From the IMG/VR virus record IMGVR_UViG_3300021351_000043, positions 1 through 21,210 of that record: a stretch of 21,210 bases of DNA, one strand, 5' to 3'. The stretch comes from a virus. A program made the translations under genes and the position numbers. Within the stretch, counting starts at the first letter, position 1. Each line of letters opens with the position of its first letter. A model generated the notes under the pieces. The model did no database searches and was not told where the DNA came from. It saw nothing but the letters and a program-made list of their open reading frames with translations. Shown here piece after piece: positions 11,811 through 21,116 of this stretch.

Positions 11811-13418
11811 TCACAGGTTAATGACCCATTTCATGCTTTTTTCGGCTTCCTCTTCTTCCTCTTCCTCTTCGTCTTCCATCTCGGCCATCAATTGCGCAAA
11901 ATCGATTTGCTTCTTGTTGCCCTGGCCTTCCTCTTCTTCCGGTTCCCCTTCCCCCATCTCGCCCTGTGGTTCCCCGCCCATCATGGCCCCTTCTTTCATC
12001 TGTGCATACTGCAACCATGTCGGATCAAGAATCACTTCGCCTTTTCCGTCTGGAAGGGGTGGTAAATCATCCTCAGCCCTTAGCTCGTCCACGGTCAAAA
12101 ATGTTTTGACCCGCTTTTGGTTGAGGTTTGCGATTTCATCGCGGGTGAGCGCATCCAGGCCAACAAAATCGAATTCGAAGTTTTCGTTGATTGGCCAAAT
12201 AATGGACTGATTGATATTTCGCTCAAGGAACCGCAACAAGGGACGGAGTCCCCGTTCTTTGGACTCTGTGATCTTTTCCTTGTTCGATGCTTCCTGTAAA
12301 CCTGATTTTTGACCTGCATTTCCATATTTAAAATTAACTTCCAACGGATCCATCTGATACATGGAGCATGCGACCTTAATCAAGAAATCCATCCAAGCGT
12401 TGAACTCCATATCACGGCTTGTTTGTTGTAGGTTGATCCATTGAAGTTCGTCTGCTGCAGTGATCGGCGTTTTCCATGCATTTTCAACGCCTGAAATCAG
12501 CTGGTACCAATGCCGACGAAAAGCCTGCAATTGTTTTTCGGGAACCGTTCCTTTAAAGTTGATAATGCCCTTTGCGGCAGACCCTTGACTGAAGGCCTTT
12601 TGATTGTACTCAAACGCCCAAAGCAACGAGGTTACAACGTTGATCAACATTTCAAGCTCGGAAACCCCATAACCAAACAATCGAATGTCAGTCCTTGGGT
12701 TTCTCACTCCAAAACATAATTCATCCTGGTTATATTCGGCAATCACCATTCCATCATAAATCTGAGTGTACCGAGTTAGCTTTGTTGCATCCTCGTCCAC
12801 AAACGTACTTGCCGCATCGGCAATTCGAATGGTCGCCGCGTCTACCGCATACCATTCGGCTGGCGTGCCTCGACGATTCGGCACAACCTCAAAACACATC
12901 TGATCATAGACCAAAGAATCCCATGTCACCTTGCGCAAGAAGGTTTCGAAGTCGTTGCGACCTCGAGGGTTATCAGTCACCCCCGTACGCAACATCAGCA
13001 TTTCCATTTGAGTCATCCAGTCGCGTTCAGCTTTCGTCGGCTCTTTGTTCTGTTCTCTCAACTTGAGCCTGAACCCCAACTGATAGCGATCATGCTGTGG
13101 CTGGGCGAAGGATGCGACCTGCTGAACGCGAGTGTTGATCACGGCTTGGATCACCGGTTGGCGATAAACCATGGCTTTCAACGTCCCGTAGGTCAAAACC
13201 GAAGGGCGGTCTTTGTACCCCAGCTGTTCGATGATCGCAAACGGATCCCAAAACAGTGCCTTAGGATCCGTTTGCGCTTTCTCCGTTGGAACCGGATTGG
13301 ACGCAGCCGAATCGGCCTGACTTCCCTTCGGGGTGGCCTCCGGGCCTTCGGTTTCCGCCTTGATCAGCCTTCCAGTCCAATCGTGGACCAACCCCAGCAT
13401 ATCTTCAAAAAAAGCCAT
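11811..13418 (-). CDS. Phage portal protein (HK97-type), 535 aa
   Basis: Residues about 55-460 follow the portal fold. There is an early helix with AMVYRQPVIQAVINTRVQQVA, a WDSLVYDQMCFEVV strand-helix, YGVSELEMLINVVTSLLWAFEYN, GIINFKG, and a late FLIKVACSMYQMDPLEV..KYG motif followed by the long C-terminal helix. The portal forms the dodecameric DNA channel at one capsid vertex and docks the terminase. The C-terminus is unusual: about 60 residues dominated by Glu/Gly, including a run of eight Glu, ending AEKSMKWVINL. The start is the ATG at 13418 with AGGGG five bases upstream; a GTG immediately before it is an alternative. Confidence 0.92.
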   Translation of the reverse strand: MAFFEDMLGLVHDWTGRLIKAETEGPEATPKGSQADSAASNPVPTEKAQTDPKALFWDPFAIIEQLGYKDRPSVLTYGTLKAMVYRQPVIQAVINTRVQQVASFAQPQHDRYQLGFRLKLREQNKEPTKAERDWMTQMEMLMLRTGVTDNPRGRNDFETFLRKVTWDSLVYDQMCFEVVPNRRGTPAEWYAVDAATIRIADAASTFVDEDATKLTRYTQIYDGMVIAEYNQDELCFGVRNPRTDIRLFGYGVSELEMLINVVTSLLWAFEYNQKAFSQGSAAKGIINFKGTVPEKQLQAFRRHWYQLISGVENAWKTPITAADELQWINLQQTSRDMEFNAWMDFLIKVACSMYQMDPLEVNFKYGNAGQKSGLQEASNKEKITESKERGLRPLLRFLERNINQSIIWPINENFEFDFVGLDALTRDEIANLNQKRVKTFLTVDELRAEDDLPPLPDGKGEVILDPTWLQYAQMKEGAMMGGEPQGEMGEGEPEEEEGQGNKKQIDFAQLMAEMEDEEEEEEEEAEKSMKWVINL

Positions 13419-13430
13419 CACGGCCCCTTT

Positions 13431-15182
13431 TTAGTCTTCGTTGGCAATCCCGTTCGGCAAAATCAGATCTGGAATGATTGTCGGGCGCAATCCTTGCCCA
13501 CGGTAATTGTCCTGAAATTGAACCCTCTGATCTTGAACTTCCATATCTTGATCAGTCCCACAAGTTGGGCATTGTGCCAAGCTTTTGGCGAGCGCAGCCC
13601 GACAAGCCTGACAATGCTTGCTGTCCTTGTCTAGCACCGAATTTCGGGTTATGTTCGGCGTGTGGATGACCAGCCCGTTATCGTGCGCTTTTTCCAGTAG
13701 ATTCGTTGTAGCTTGATCGCTCGCATTGGTGAAGTGAATCACGTTCGCATGCCCCACCCAATGCTTTGGCTCTGTGAGAGCCTCAGGCTCGTTCTGCGGG
13801 CCTCGGAGTCCAACCCCTACCCGGACATCATCCTCACCCTTTTGAAGCTGCGAGACATGGGCCGCATGCTGGTGAGCAACCATCTCTCGTTGGCCGGTTG
13901 GGGTCGTGCCCCCGGGAACCGATTTGCGAATCTTCTCGATCGGCTTCTTGTGGGTCTTCATGTTGGCCTCGTCCTCTTCCTCGTCCTCACTGAGAACTTG
14001 GCCCTTGGGCTTTGAAGCCCCCGGGCTTCCACCTTTGGCGTCGTTGGGCCCCGACTGTTTGCCAACCGCTGCGAGCTTCCCGCCCTGCTCTGCACCCTGG
14101 CCAAGACCTTGCTTGGGATTGCCTGAGGGCATGGTTTGGGCTTTTTCCAGGGATTTTTCTGTCACTTCTTTGGCTTTATCCCATTGGGTTTTAGCTTCTT
14201 TGGCTCTAGCAAAAGCCGTTTCAGCTTTTTTTGTATTCCCGGCTTCTTGGAATTTGTCTCTTGCCCGCAAAGCTGCCCTACTTGCCAATTCATACAATTT
14301 CATCTGATCTTTAGGGCTAGCCCTTTTTGCTTCATCAAAATACGTATCAACTTTTGTACGCATTATCTCATCGCCCACACGTTCAAGACGTTCGTTTTCT
14401 GTAAATTGCTTCTTGTCTTTTTGTTCGCTTGGTTCGTCATACTCATACTGCCATTTGCCATCTTTGCCTTTCCAACGTCTTTTGTACTTCGCCTTGGTCA
14501 GCTCTTGGAGCATTTCAATTCCGTCCATGGATTCCTCCGAAAATGATTTTGAAACCTGTTCTTTCCCTTTTCCCGTCAACCGATACGCACCGTCCGGCCC
14601 CTTCCAGGCTAAACCTGCTTTGACCGCGCTATTAATTTGCGTTTTGGTTATCCCCGCAGCTTTCAGCTTGGACATTTTCAGCCCACCTTGCTTCAAAGCA
14701 TCAATTGCCTTTTGTTGGCTGGCGGGTACCTTCTTTGTTGTAGCCTTTGGTTTTGGCTCTGCTGGCTTTACCTTCGGTTTGCCACTTAGCTTCGTTTGCA
14801 TCTTTTCAATCGCATACTCAAGATTACCCACCCGATCACCAAATAATTTGATCATTCGTGGATTGCCTTGCTGTTTGGCTCGATTCAGTGCTGCCTTTGT
14901 TTGTTTCAAATCAGCTTGCGCTGTGGCCAGCTGTTTTTTGATTCCACCTTCGGAACGTCCTTCCACCCAAGGAATCGTATGGGCAGGATCAGCCCATTTA
15001 CCACCACGAGGACCAATGAACGGACCTTGCGCTTTGATTAGCTGTTCTCTTTTTCGTTGCTCATTTTCTGCCGCTTGCGCTTTGGCCAATTCTTGCTGAT
15101 TTTTTCTTTCTTCTTCCGCCTGGGTGAGAAGTTGATCCACGTTTTGTTCGTCCAACTGACCAAGGTTCGTCAAGAGTTTCAT
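13431..15182 (-). CDS. Charged coiled-coil phage protein with GPRGGKW tag and C-terminal zinc ribbon, 583 aa
   Basis: A long N-terminal coiled coil (Glu/Gln/Lys/Ala, residues 10-50) leads to GPFIGPRGGKWADPAHTIPW (53-72), a short module I know from large phage polyvalent and head proteins. Further parts are Lys/Pro-rich linkers, a possible winged-helix segment (SKLKAAGITKTQINSAVKAG, 172-191), a basic-aromatic tag YKRRWKGKDGKWQYEYDE (233-250), a second coiled coil and an acidic linker (SEDEEEDE). It ends in a zinc ribbon with C524-x2-C527 and C538-x2-C541. Its place directly before the portal suggests a structural, scaffold-like or injected protein. The ATG at 15182 has AGGGG five bases upstream. 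I cannot assign an activity. Confidence 0.75.
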   Translation of the reverse strand: MKLLTNLGQLDEQNVDQLLTQAEEERKNQQELAKAQAAENEQRKREQLIKAQGPFIGPRGGKWADPAHTIPWVEGRSEGGIKKQLATAQADLKQTKAALNRAKQQGNPRMIKLFGDRVGNLEYAIEKMQTKLSGKPKVKPAEPKPKATTKKVPASQQKAIDALKQGGLKMSKLKAAGITKTQINSAVKAGLAWKGPDGAYRLTGKGKEQVSKSFSEESMDGIEMLQELTKAKYKRRWKGKDGKWQYEYDEPSEQKDKKQFTENERLERVGDEIMRTKVDTYFDEAKRASPKDQMKLYELASRAALRARDKFQEAGNTKKAETAFARAKEAKTQWDKAKEVTEKSLEKAQTMPSGNPKQGLGQGAEQGGKLAAVGKQSGPNDAKGGSPGASKPKGQVLSEDEEEDEANMKTHKKPIEKIRKSVPGGTTPTGQREMVAHQHAAHVSQLQKGEDDVRVGVGLRGPQNEPEALTEPKHWVGHANVIHFTNASDQATTNLLEKAHDNGLVIHTPNITRNSVLDKDSKHCQACRAALAKSLAQCPTCGTDQDMEVQDQRVQFQDNYRGQGLRPTIIPDLILPNGIANED

Positions 15183-15190
15183 TTCAGCCC

Positions 15191-17530
15191 CTATTCCAAT
15201 CCTATATTGTCAAAAAGTATTGGTTCCCAATCTGAAATTTGTTCAACCGAGGAACCCGGCAAAACATTCATATCCACGGGCGCATTAACAAATTTTGGAT
15301 CACCCGTAACGTTTTCTGCAATAGCACGAAAACAATCAGTCACCGAAAATTGAGCATCTAACTGAATCCAATTCTGCCGATAATGCGTATCGCTTGCACA
15401 AGCATGCAAAACGTTTTTCACCAATTCAGAATTTTCAGGATACGCCCATTTTTTTGAAAGGTCGATTGTAGTTGGACATGAATTCGGGATTCTTGCAACC
15501 TCAGGGTAAGCTGAGGCCCATGGTTCCTCTTGGTACAAAACCCCATCATCACCCAAACGCTCCAAATAGTTATCCAAACTTCCAGGAGTGCAATTGATGC
15601 GCTGCACACCTGCACTTGCCGAATACACCCCCCAACGACCAACATTTGAAATAATGTTGTTGCGCATGATCACATCACGTCCGCCATTATGCTGGATTGC
15701 ATTGTAATCCAAATCGTAAAAAATGCATTTCTCTACCAGCACCCCAGACATACAATTATCAAGGTACACCCCAAACGTACCCCACGAACGAATCTTAGGA
15801 TGTACATCGTAGAAATAACAATCGCGAATCACATTTCCTCGAAAGCCCCAACCAGGGCCAGCATAAATAACCCCCGTATCGGAAGCCCATTCCGAAATTC
15901 GGGTGAATTTGCATTCCTTGATCAAATGCTCATTTCCTGTAAAGCGAATTGCCGTATGATACCCATCAGCAAATTCACAATTACGCACAGTATGCCCGCA
16001 ATCAAAAAGCTCCACAGCATACCCTGTAATATGTCGCCACCGACCAAACCGATCAAACGTGCAATTGTGAATTTCATTTTCTGACTGGGTGAGAGATGCT
16101 CGATCCCCACCATTCATTTGGATCGCAGTATCGCCAATATCTACAAACGTGCATCGCCCAATTTCCAAATCAATCCCGTTGCAATCGATACCATGGTTCC
16201 CTGTATTACGAAATCTACAATCCAAAACTTTGTTATGATCCCCGTTGACCGCAAGTGAATCAGTTCGCCCCATCTCAATGGTCAACCCCTGCAAATAAAC
16301 ATAATCCGCACCATTGAGTAAAACCACATCAGCCTCGAGCATCGAGACTACCAATTCCTTGCGCGTGAAATTGGCCTCAGGCCAATGGTACAAAATCCCT
16401 GTACTGCGTTGCAAATACCATTCACCTTCAAGGGTCAGTTCTTCGATCAAGTTTGAAGCGTAGAAATATTGAAAATCCCGAAACCCATAAGTTGGAGATT
16501 GAACCATTGTGAAGGTTTTGCCCACCGTATCGAGCACATCAACTTTCGTATGCCAACCAACCCAGTCTTTACCCCACCAACCATGCAACCAAATTTCCTC
16601 AGCCAATGCCCAACGACTAGGGCGATTGTTGACGTAAGAAAATTGATTTGCAGCAAGACCACGTTCAACGGCCATCAACCCCACATTGATTTTGTCTGGA
16701 TCACGAACGGAGGCAATCCCTATCCCCAAAGAAGTTTGGCCAGGCTCAAGCGAAATGACCCCAAAATCTTCATAATTGAACGACACCCAAAAATAAGTAC
16801 CAAGAACCGGGCTCCCACTTTCTTGATTGACAAGGTATTGCGCGACAACCTCTTCACCCCAAAGTTCAAAACGATGCCTGTAGTAATAATATTGCTCACC
16901 TTCAACCAGACCATCACGCTTAAACCGAGTCACCCCATCACTAGTCCCATCGGGCAAATATGTACCGGTTACGTCTGGAGTAAGGTTGCCGAAAACAGTA
17001 ATTGAAGCACTATTCCAATCTGAAAACGTGTTCTGATCAGTTTGCTTTGGCCATCGAGCCAATTGTTTTGGTTCTTGATCCACAAAAAATTCAAGAGCCG
17101 CGTTGCCCTTCACAAAATAGCCGCGATACTTCAACGTACCTAAATCAGTAACCCCCATTGTAGCAAGATCAAGTTCGACAATGTGGCCTTGCGCGGTTGG
17201 ATCAATTTGGCCCCACAAAGGAGACGCCCCCGTGGTAGTGGCAAACGCTAACGGATCAATTCGTTTCCCACCAACAATGCGCACGTCCTCATTATTGTAT
17301 GCCCGCCAAACAATCGGTTTACCTTCTTCCCCGCTATCCGCAGAAGTCAACTGAAAGGTAGTTGTTCGTTCATAAAATCCACCGCGTATCCAAACCGTAA
17401 CCCCACCATCCGGAAGACTGGGCAACGCTCTAATCGTAGCTCGTGCTTGTTCTAACGTTTGAAACGGCGCATCCAAAGAAGTCCCTGCATTGGAATCATC
17501 GCCGCCTAGGGATACGTACAAGTCAAGCAT
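15191..17530 (-). CDS. Right-handed parallel beta-helix protein, likely tailspike / glycan depolymerase, 779 aa
   Basis: The N-terminus reads LYVSLGGDDSNAGTSLDAPF followed by TLEQARATIR, the opening of many parallel beta-helix carbohydrate enzymes (DUF1565-like). It is followed by IVWRAYNNEDVRIVGG. The segment LEGEWYLQRSTGILYHWPEA (367-386) matches the EWYLDR.TG.LYYWP signature of beta-helix glycosidases. From about 390 to 640 there are repeated coils with N-x-C/I-F patterns (NCTFDRFG, NCEFADG, DCYFYDV, KCIFYDL, RNNIISNVG). The end, TGDPKFVNAP, is also typical. The predicted role is binding and cutting a host surface polysaccharide. GGAG lies five bases before the ATG at 17530. No N-terminal virion-anchoring domain was recognised; the neighbouring LamG proteins may serve for attachment. 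Confidence 0.85.
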   Translation of the reverse strand: MLDLYVSLGGDDSNAGTSLDAPFQTLEQARATIRALPSLPDGGVTVWIRGGFYERTTTFQLTSADSGEEGKPIVWRAYNNEDVRIVGGKRIDPLAFATTTGASPLWGQIDPTAQGHIVELDLATMGVTDLGTLKYRGYFVKGNAALEFFVDQEPKQLARWPKQTDQNTFSDWNSASITVFGNLTPDVTGTYLPDGTSDGVTRFKRDGLVEGEQYYYYRHRFELWGEEVVAQYLVNQESGSPVLGTYFWVSFNYEDFGVISLEPGQTSLGIGIASVRDPDKINVGLMAVERGLAANQFSYVNNRPSRWALAEEIWLHGWWGKDWVGWHTKVDVLDTVGKTFTMVQSPTYGFRDFQYFYASNLIEELTLEGEWYLQRSTGILYHWPEANFTRKELVVSMLEADVVLLNGADYVYLQGLTIEMGRTDSLAVNGDHNKVLDCRFRNTGNHGIDCNGIDLEIGRCTFVDIGDTAIQMNGGDRASLTQSENEIHNCTFDRFGRWRHITGYAVELFDCGHTVRNCEFADGYHTAIRFTGNEHLIKECKFTRISEWASDTGVIYAGPGWGFRGNVIRDCYFYDVHPKIRSWGTFGVYLDNCMSGVLVEKCIFYDLDYNAIQHNGGRDVIMRNNIISNVGRWGVYSASAGVQRINCTPGSLDNYLERLGDDGVLYQEEPWASAYPEVARIPNSCPTTIDLSKKWAYPENSELVKNVLHACASDTHYRQNWIQLDAQFSVTDCFRAIAENVTGDPKFVNAPVDMNVLPGSSVEQISDWEPILFDNIGLE

Positions 17531-17532
17531 GC

Positions 17533-19413
17533 CTACTCCAAAACCGCCCCAAACCGTTTGGTGAATTCATAAAGCCGATCATTAGTTGCAATTTGCCAGT
17601 TGACGTATTGAGTAGCTTGAAAACTAGTATCAACCGTAGGTGTGATCCGATCCACTGTGTTTACAAACAGCCGAAATTTACCCAAAGATGTGCGTGTCAC
17701 CCTCAAGTGCGTCCATCGATTAGGAACAATCACATTATCAGCAGTAGATGCAATCAACGAATCCACCCCAGCCGTGATTTTACGCAAGTCAATTCTGAAC
17801 GTGCCATCATCAGTACGAAATTCGAGCATGTAACCATTTTGGCCCGCATCATTGTATGCAGCCGTTGACGACGCGCAGAATAAGATCCGCGTTCTTGTTC
17901 CATCCGCCGATCCTTTGTAGTATTCGAATTCCCACGTGCCATAAGCCGCGTCACTTGCCGCTTCAAACGGCTGAGTGTTGAAAGCCAAGCGACCTGAAGC
18001 AACGCACTTCAAATAAGAGCGCAAAGGCTCGTCAGCAAAATTCCAAGTACCCGAAATGATCTCAAAGAGATTTAGCTTCCCCGCTGTCAAATCACTTTGC
18101 ACTCTACGATCAATAGGGTTCGCCCGGTAGACCAAAGCATTTGCTACTCGGTTGAATTCATCCTTTACACCCTTAGCTGAAAGAGCCGCAGCCCAAGCAC
18201 GATGACCCAAAATCAAACCATTAATTTTTTGATTATCTGTACCGGTACCGGCCCTATAATTAGCGCCCACAGCTGCCCAAAACGCGCTATAACTGTCTTG
18301 AGCCGCTACATCTTCTTCCCCATCTCGATACAAGCGGATTGTTTGATCAGCTTCCAACACAGCAAAATAATGAGACCAAACATTATGAACCGAAGCATTC
18401 GAAAAAGTCACAATCTTACTGTTGCTGTCCAACCGCAAATCAACCATGTTGGCTGTATCTCCATAGTACATTCGAAAAGACGCAAATCCTTGCCCACACA
18501 ACTGTTGAGTGTCAACCCCAAACGGACGAAACCAACAACCAAAAGACATAGGCCTCCCAGTCAACTTTTGAGTAGCAGTAGGGGTTGCATAGCCACCGCT
18601 AATTGCTCGCCCAGCAGGGGTCATTGTGTAAGCACGTCCACTTGCCTGGGTAAGTGACATGTGTGCTTCTTGGGTTGAATTGTCTTGAAGCAATCCTTCA
18701 TTTGTGACATCACCATCCCAAGCAGCTACCGCTTTTCCAGCAAGATTGGCGCTTTCAATATTGCGCCGAAAACTAAACAACTTTGGATCACATTCACGCA
18801 ATTCCTCATGCACCGCTTCAATTTGATCGGCTGTCAATTTAGTGTTGAACAGTAATGCAGCCCCAAGGGTCATTTTTGCTTGAGCCCCGTTGGAATCCAC
18901 CCCACCGATATAAAAATCACTAGTCTGTCCAGTCAAAGGAGTGACCGCTAAAGACCCTTGGTCTTCGAATACACCATCCACATACAGATCGGGTTCTACA
19001 CCCGCTTGCCAAGTTACCGCCAATGAAGTTGGGGCCGTTGCCAAAGAAAAACCAGAAACCGTTGCTCCCGCGCGCATAAAAAGAAGTGTGTCCGTCGTCA
19101 GGTAAATTTGATATTCTCGGGTACCTCCTGCAACTTTACCAATAAGCCCACTAGCTGCAGGAATGTCCCCTTGACGTTTGAACAATTGACTGAACAAAAA
19201 CATGGTACCGTCAGTCAAAAGCAAAGAAGCTGCATGAGGAACTACTATTCGAGCAGTGTTCGCGTAAAAACATGCACCAAATTTATTCCACGTTACGGTG
19301 GAAGAAGGAACCCCATGATTATTTTGCCCAGATAAATCTTGTGCATGTTGTTGCCGATAATCATGGTACAGAACTAATTCACCTGCACGGATCACATTTC
19401 TGATAACGCTCAT
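17533..19413 (-). CDS. Triple-domain LamG/concanavalin A-like protein, probable receptor-binding or tail-fibre protein, 626 aa
   Basis: Three jelly-roll domains can be seen. Residues about 10-205 have the LamG sequence pattern (TSLAVTWQAGVEPDLYVDG, DFYIGGVDSNG, GAALLFNTKLTADQIEAVH). Residues 270-425 form a second one (LTGRPMSFGCWFRPF, VWSHYFAV, IRLYRDGEE, LGHRAWAAALS). Residues 445-620 form a third (YGTWEFEYYKG, RWTHLRVTRT, FRLFVN). The last two are paralogous, in order, to the two domains of the 415-aa protein upstream. Such domains bind glycans. It overlaps the 415-aa gene by ATGA and lies directly before the beta-helix gene, so the three probably build one host-recognition apparatus. Confidence 0.8.
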   Translation of the reverse strand: MSVIRNVIRAGELVLYHDYRQQHAQDLSGQNNHGVPSSTVTWNKFGACFYANTARIVVPHAASLLLTDGTMFLFSQLFKRQGDIPAASGLIGKVAGGTREYQIYLTTDTLLFMRAGATVSGFSLATAPTSLAVTWQAGVEPDLYVDGVFEDQGSLAVTPLTGQTSDFYIGGVDSNGAQAKMTLGAALLFNTKLTADQIEAVHEELRECDPKLFSFRRNIESANLAGKAVAAWDGDVTNEGLLQDNSTQEAHMSLTQASGRAYTMTPAGRAISGGYATPTATQKLTGRPMSFGCWFRPFGVDTQQLCGQGFASFRMYYGDTANMVDLRLDSNSKIVTFSNASVHNVWSHYFAVLEADQTIRLYRDGEEDVAAQDSYSAFWAAVGANYRAGTGTDNQKINGLILGHRAWAAALSAKGVKDEFNRVANALVYRANPIDRRVQSDLTAGKLNLFEIISGTWNFADEPLRSYLKCVASGRLAFNTQPFEAASDAAYGTWEFEYYKGSADGTRTRILFCASSTAAYNDAGQNGYMLEFRTDDGTFRIDLRKITAGVDSLIASTADNVIVPNRWTHLRVTRTSLGKFRLFVNTVDRITPTVDTSFQATQYVNWQIATNDRLYEFTKRFGAVLE

Positions 19414-20657
19414 CGAATTGCCCCTAGATACTTAGTCAAATGCCCGTCTAAAGCGATTCGTTCACCCGCAACACCATTAAACACAATATGCTTAGCCGTC
19501 CGAAACGTAGAATCCGTTACAGTCCCTATTGACGTGCCATTCAAATCAAACGTAAAGTAATCTCGATTATCCCGCGTTATTTCATACCGCAACCATGCCG
19601 GTGCCGTGTACGCATTATTCCCAGAATCAATGAGATTAGTTGTCGACCCACCACCATTGTTACGTCGCAATTGAATTTTCAACGTTGGCAAATGCCAAAT
19701 AAAATAACCTGTATTGTCCGTTGCATTAGGTGCAACATTATTAGACATCGCAAAACCGATCAAACTATTGCCAGCAGCTACTTTGTAATAATGGATATCC
19801 CAAGATCCAAGTGCGCACTCTTGTGGATCCGCCCATTTTTCTATTTGCAGCCCAATAACCCCTGTAGCTGAAATGATCTCAATCGCTTTGATCGGTTTAC
19901 CATTGATCGTAGTGTTGACCACCTGAGCAGTGCCACCCAAAATCTCAAAAGGACCAATTCTTGAACCAACGGATAACACCCCAGTCAACGGATAACCATC
20001 CTCCACCCTAAATTGAATTGCTTGTGCCCCTGTGTTGTACTCCTCAATCAATTGTTGATCTGTCAAAGCCGCGTTGTAAATACGCCCCCGCGTTGCTATT
20101 GAATTGAGAATGTTCACACTTTGATTCATGTGAAAATTGTATGCTGCAGGTGAAGCAAAATCAGTTGTGTACGAATCCGTTTTATCCAAACGCCCGTCGC
20201 GAAATAAACGAATAGATCCATCAGCCGCCCATGTCGCAGCATAATGCGTCCACACGCCTGGAAGGGCATCATCTGAAAAAGCCACAACCTTATTATTGCT
20301 GTTCAACCGAAGATCACACAAAGCATTGACTTGGCTGAATCGATACGTTTGGAAGCCTTGGCCCCAAATTTGTTCAGTTAGATTTCCAAAAAATTTATAC
20401 CAAACCGACAAAGACAATGGTCGCCCCGTAAGCACTTGCCCTGTTACAGGAGTCACCCCCGCAGAATTTGGGGCAAGCCCCAACAAAGTATTGCTCAACA
20501 AACCGCGTTGAGGACCATTGGTAGAAAGAACCATATCTGTTTTGTAAGGACCCCTGTCCCTCATTTTTCCATGTCTCAAAGCATCCCCATCAATGGCCAT
20601 AAGACACGAATCAGGGAGAAGCTGTAATCCTGCTGCCCTGCGGCTAAACCACTTCAT
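19410..20657 (-). CDS. Two-domain LamG/concanavalin A-like protein, paralog of the 626-aa protein, 415 aa
   Basis: Residues about 75-215 form a LamG domain (LTGRPLSLSVWYKFFG, DLRLNSNNKVVAFSD, GVWTHYAATWAADGSIRLFR, GRIYNAALTDQQLIEEYN). Residues about 235-410 form a second beta-sandwich (LGSWDIHYYKVA, WLRYEITRDNRDYFTFDLNG). The match to residues 270-620 of the next gene is obvious by eye. The N-terminal 60 residues are unrelated and may attach to the virion. GAGGT lies five bases before the ATG at 20657. Confidence 0.78.
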   Translation of the reverse strand: MKWFSRRAAGLQLLPDSCLMAIDGDALRHGKMRDRGPYKTDMVLSTNGPQRGLLSNTLLGLAPNSAGVTPVTGQVLTGRPLSLSVWYKFFGNLTEQIWGQGFQTYRFSQVNALCDLRLNSNNKVVAFSDDALPGVWTHYAATWAADGSIRLFRDGRLDKTDSYTTDFASPAAYNFHMNQSVNILNSIATRGRIYNAALTDQQLIEEYNTGAQAIQFRVEDGYPLTGVLSVGSRIGPFEILGGTAQVVNTTINGKPIKAIEIISATGVIGLQIEKWADPQECALGSWDIHYYKVAAGNSLIGFAMSNNVAPNATDNTGYFIWHLPTLKIQLRRNNGGGSTTNLIDSGNNAYTAPAWLRYEITRDNRDYFTFDLNGTSIGTVTDSTFRTAKHIVFNGVAGERIALDGHLTKYLGAIR

Positions 20658-20666
20658 AAGCCACCT

Positions 20667-21107
20667 CTAGTACAACTGCTTAGCAAAAGCCTTAACAGTG
20701 TTTGTGGCACTTGTACCCGTGACAAGCACAGATAGACGAATCCATTTCACAACAGACAACTTTTCAGCACTATCCGACAAAATTTTTGTGACAGTCGTAG
20801 CCGATGCTGTCACATTAGCTACACCAAAAACATCACTGGTTATGTCTTCCCAATAAGCTGCAGCAATAGAAGCTGGAGGAGTCCCATCATTTACCCCCGT
20901 TGCTTGCATAGTCGCAACGAGTGACCCTGCTGTGCAAACCAGATGAAGATGCAATCCCATTTTTCTGAACGTATCCATATCTAAATACCAATAATAAGGA
21001 GTCACATCATCAGCCAAATTCGATTCATTGGCCAATGGCCAACCATTGAAATAGTCAGGCAATCGAGCGGCAACATCACCACCTAAAATCAAATTTGTAG
21101 CAACCAT
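20667..21107 (-). CDS. Putative virion/tail structural protein, 146 aa
   Basis: The protein is dominated by small and beta-branched residues in alternating strands (LHLHLVCTAGSLVATMQATG, ASATTVTKILSD, KWIRLSVLVTGTSATNTV), typical of a beta-sandwich virion protein. I recognise no specific family. Two ATGs are adjacent; AGGAGG is two bases before the first and five before the second (21107), so the second is the better start. It precedes the LamG and beta-helix genes, which suggests a part in the tail or adsorption apparatus. Confidence 0.65.
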   Translation of the reverse strand: MVATNLILGGDVAARLPDYFNGWPLANESNLADDVTPYYWYLDMDTFRKMGLHLHLVCTAGSLVATMQATGVNDGTPPASIAAAYWEDITSDVFGVANVTASATTVTKILSDSAEKLSVVKWIRLSVLVTGTSATNTVKAFAKQLY

Positions 21108-21116
21108 CATTTCCTC

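Noticed and set aside
11843-11880. Pyrimidine-rich simple repeat on the plus strand.
   Set aside because: It is the coding sequence of the poly-Glu tail of the portal protein, read from the other strand.
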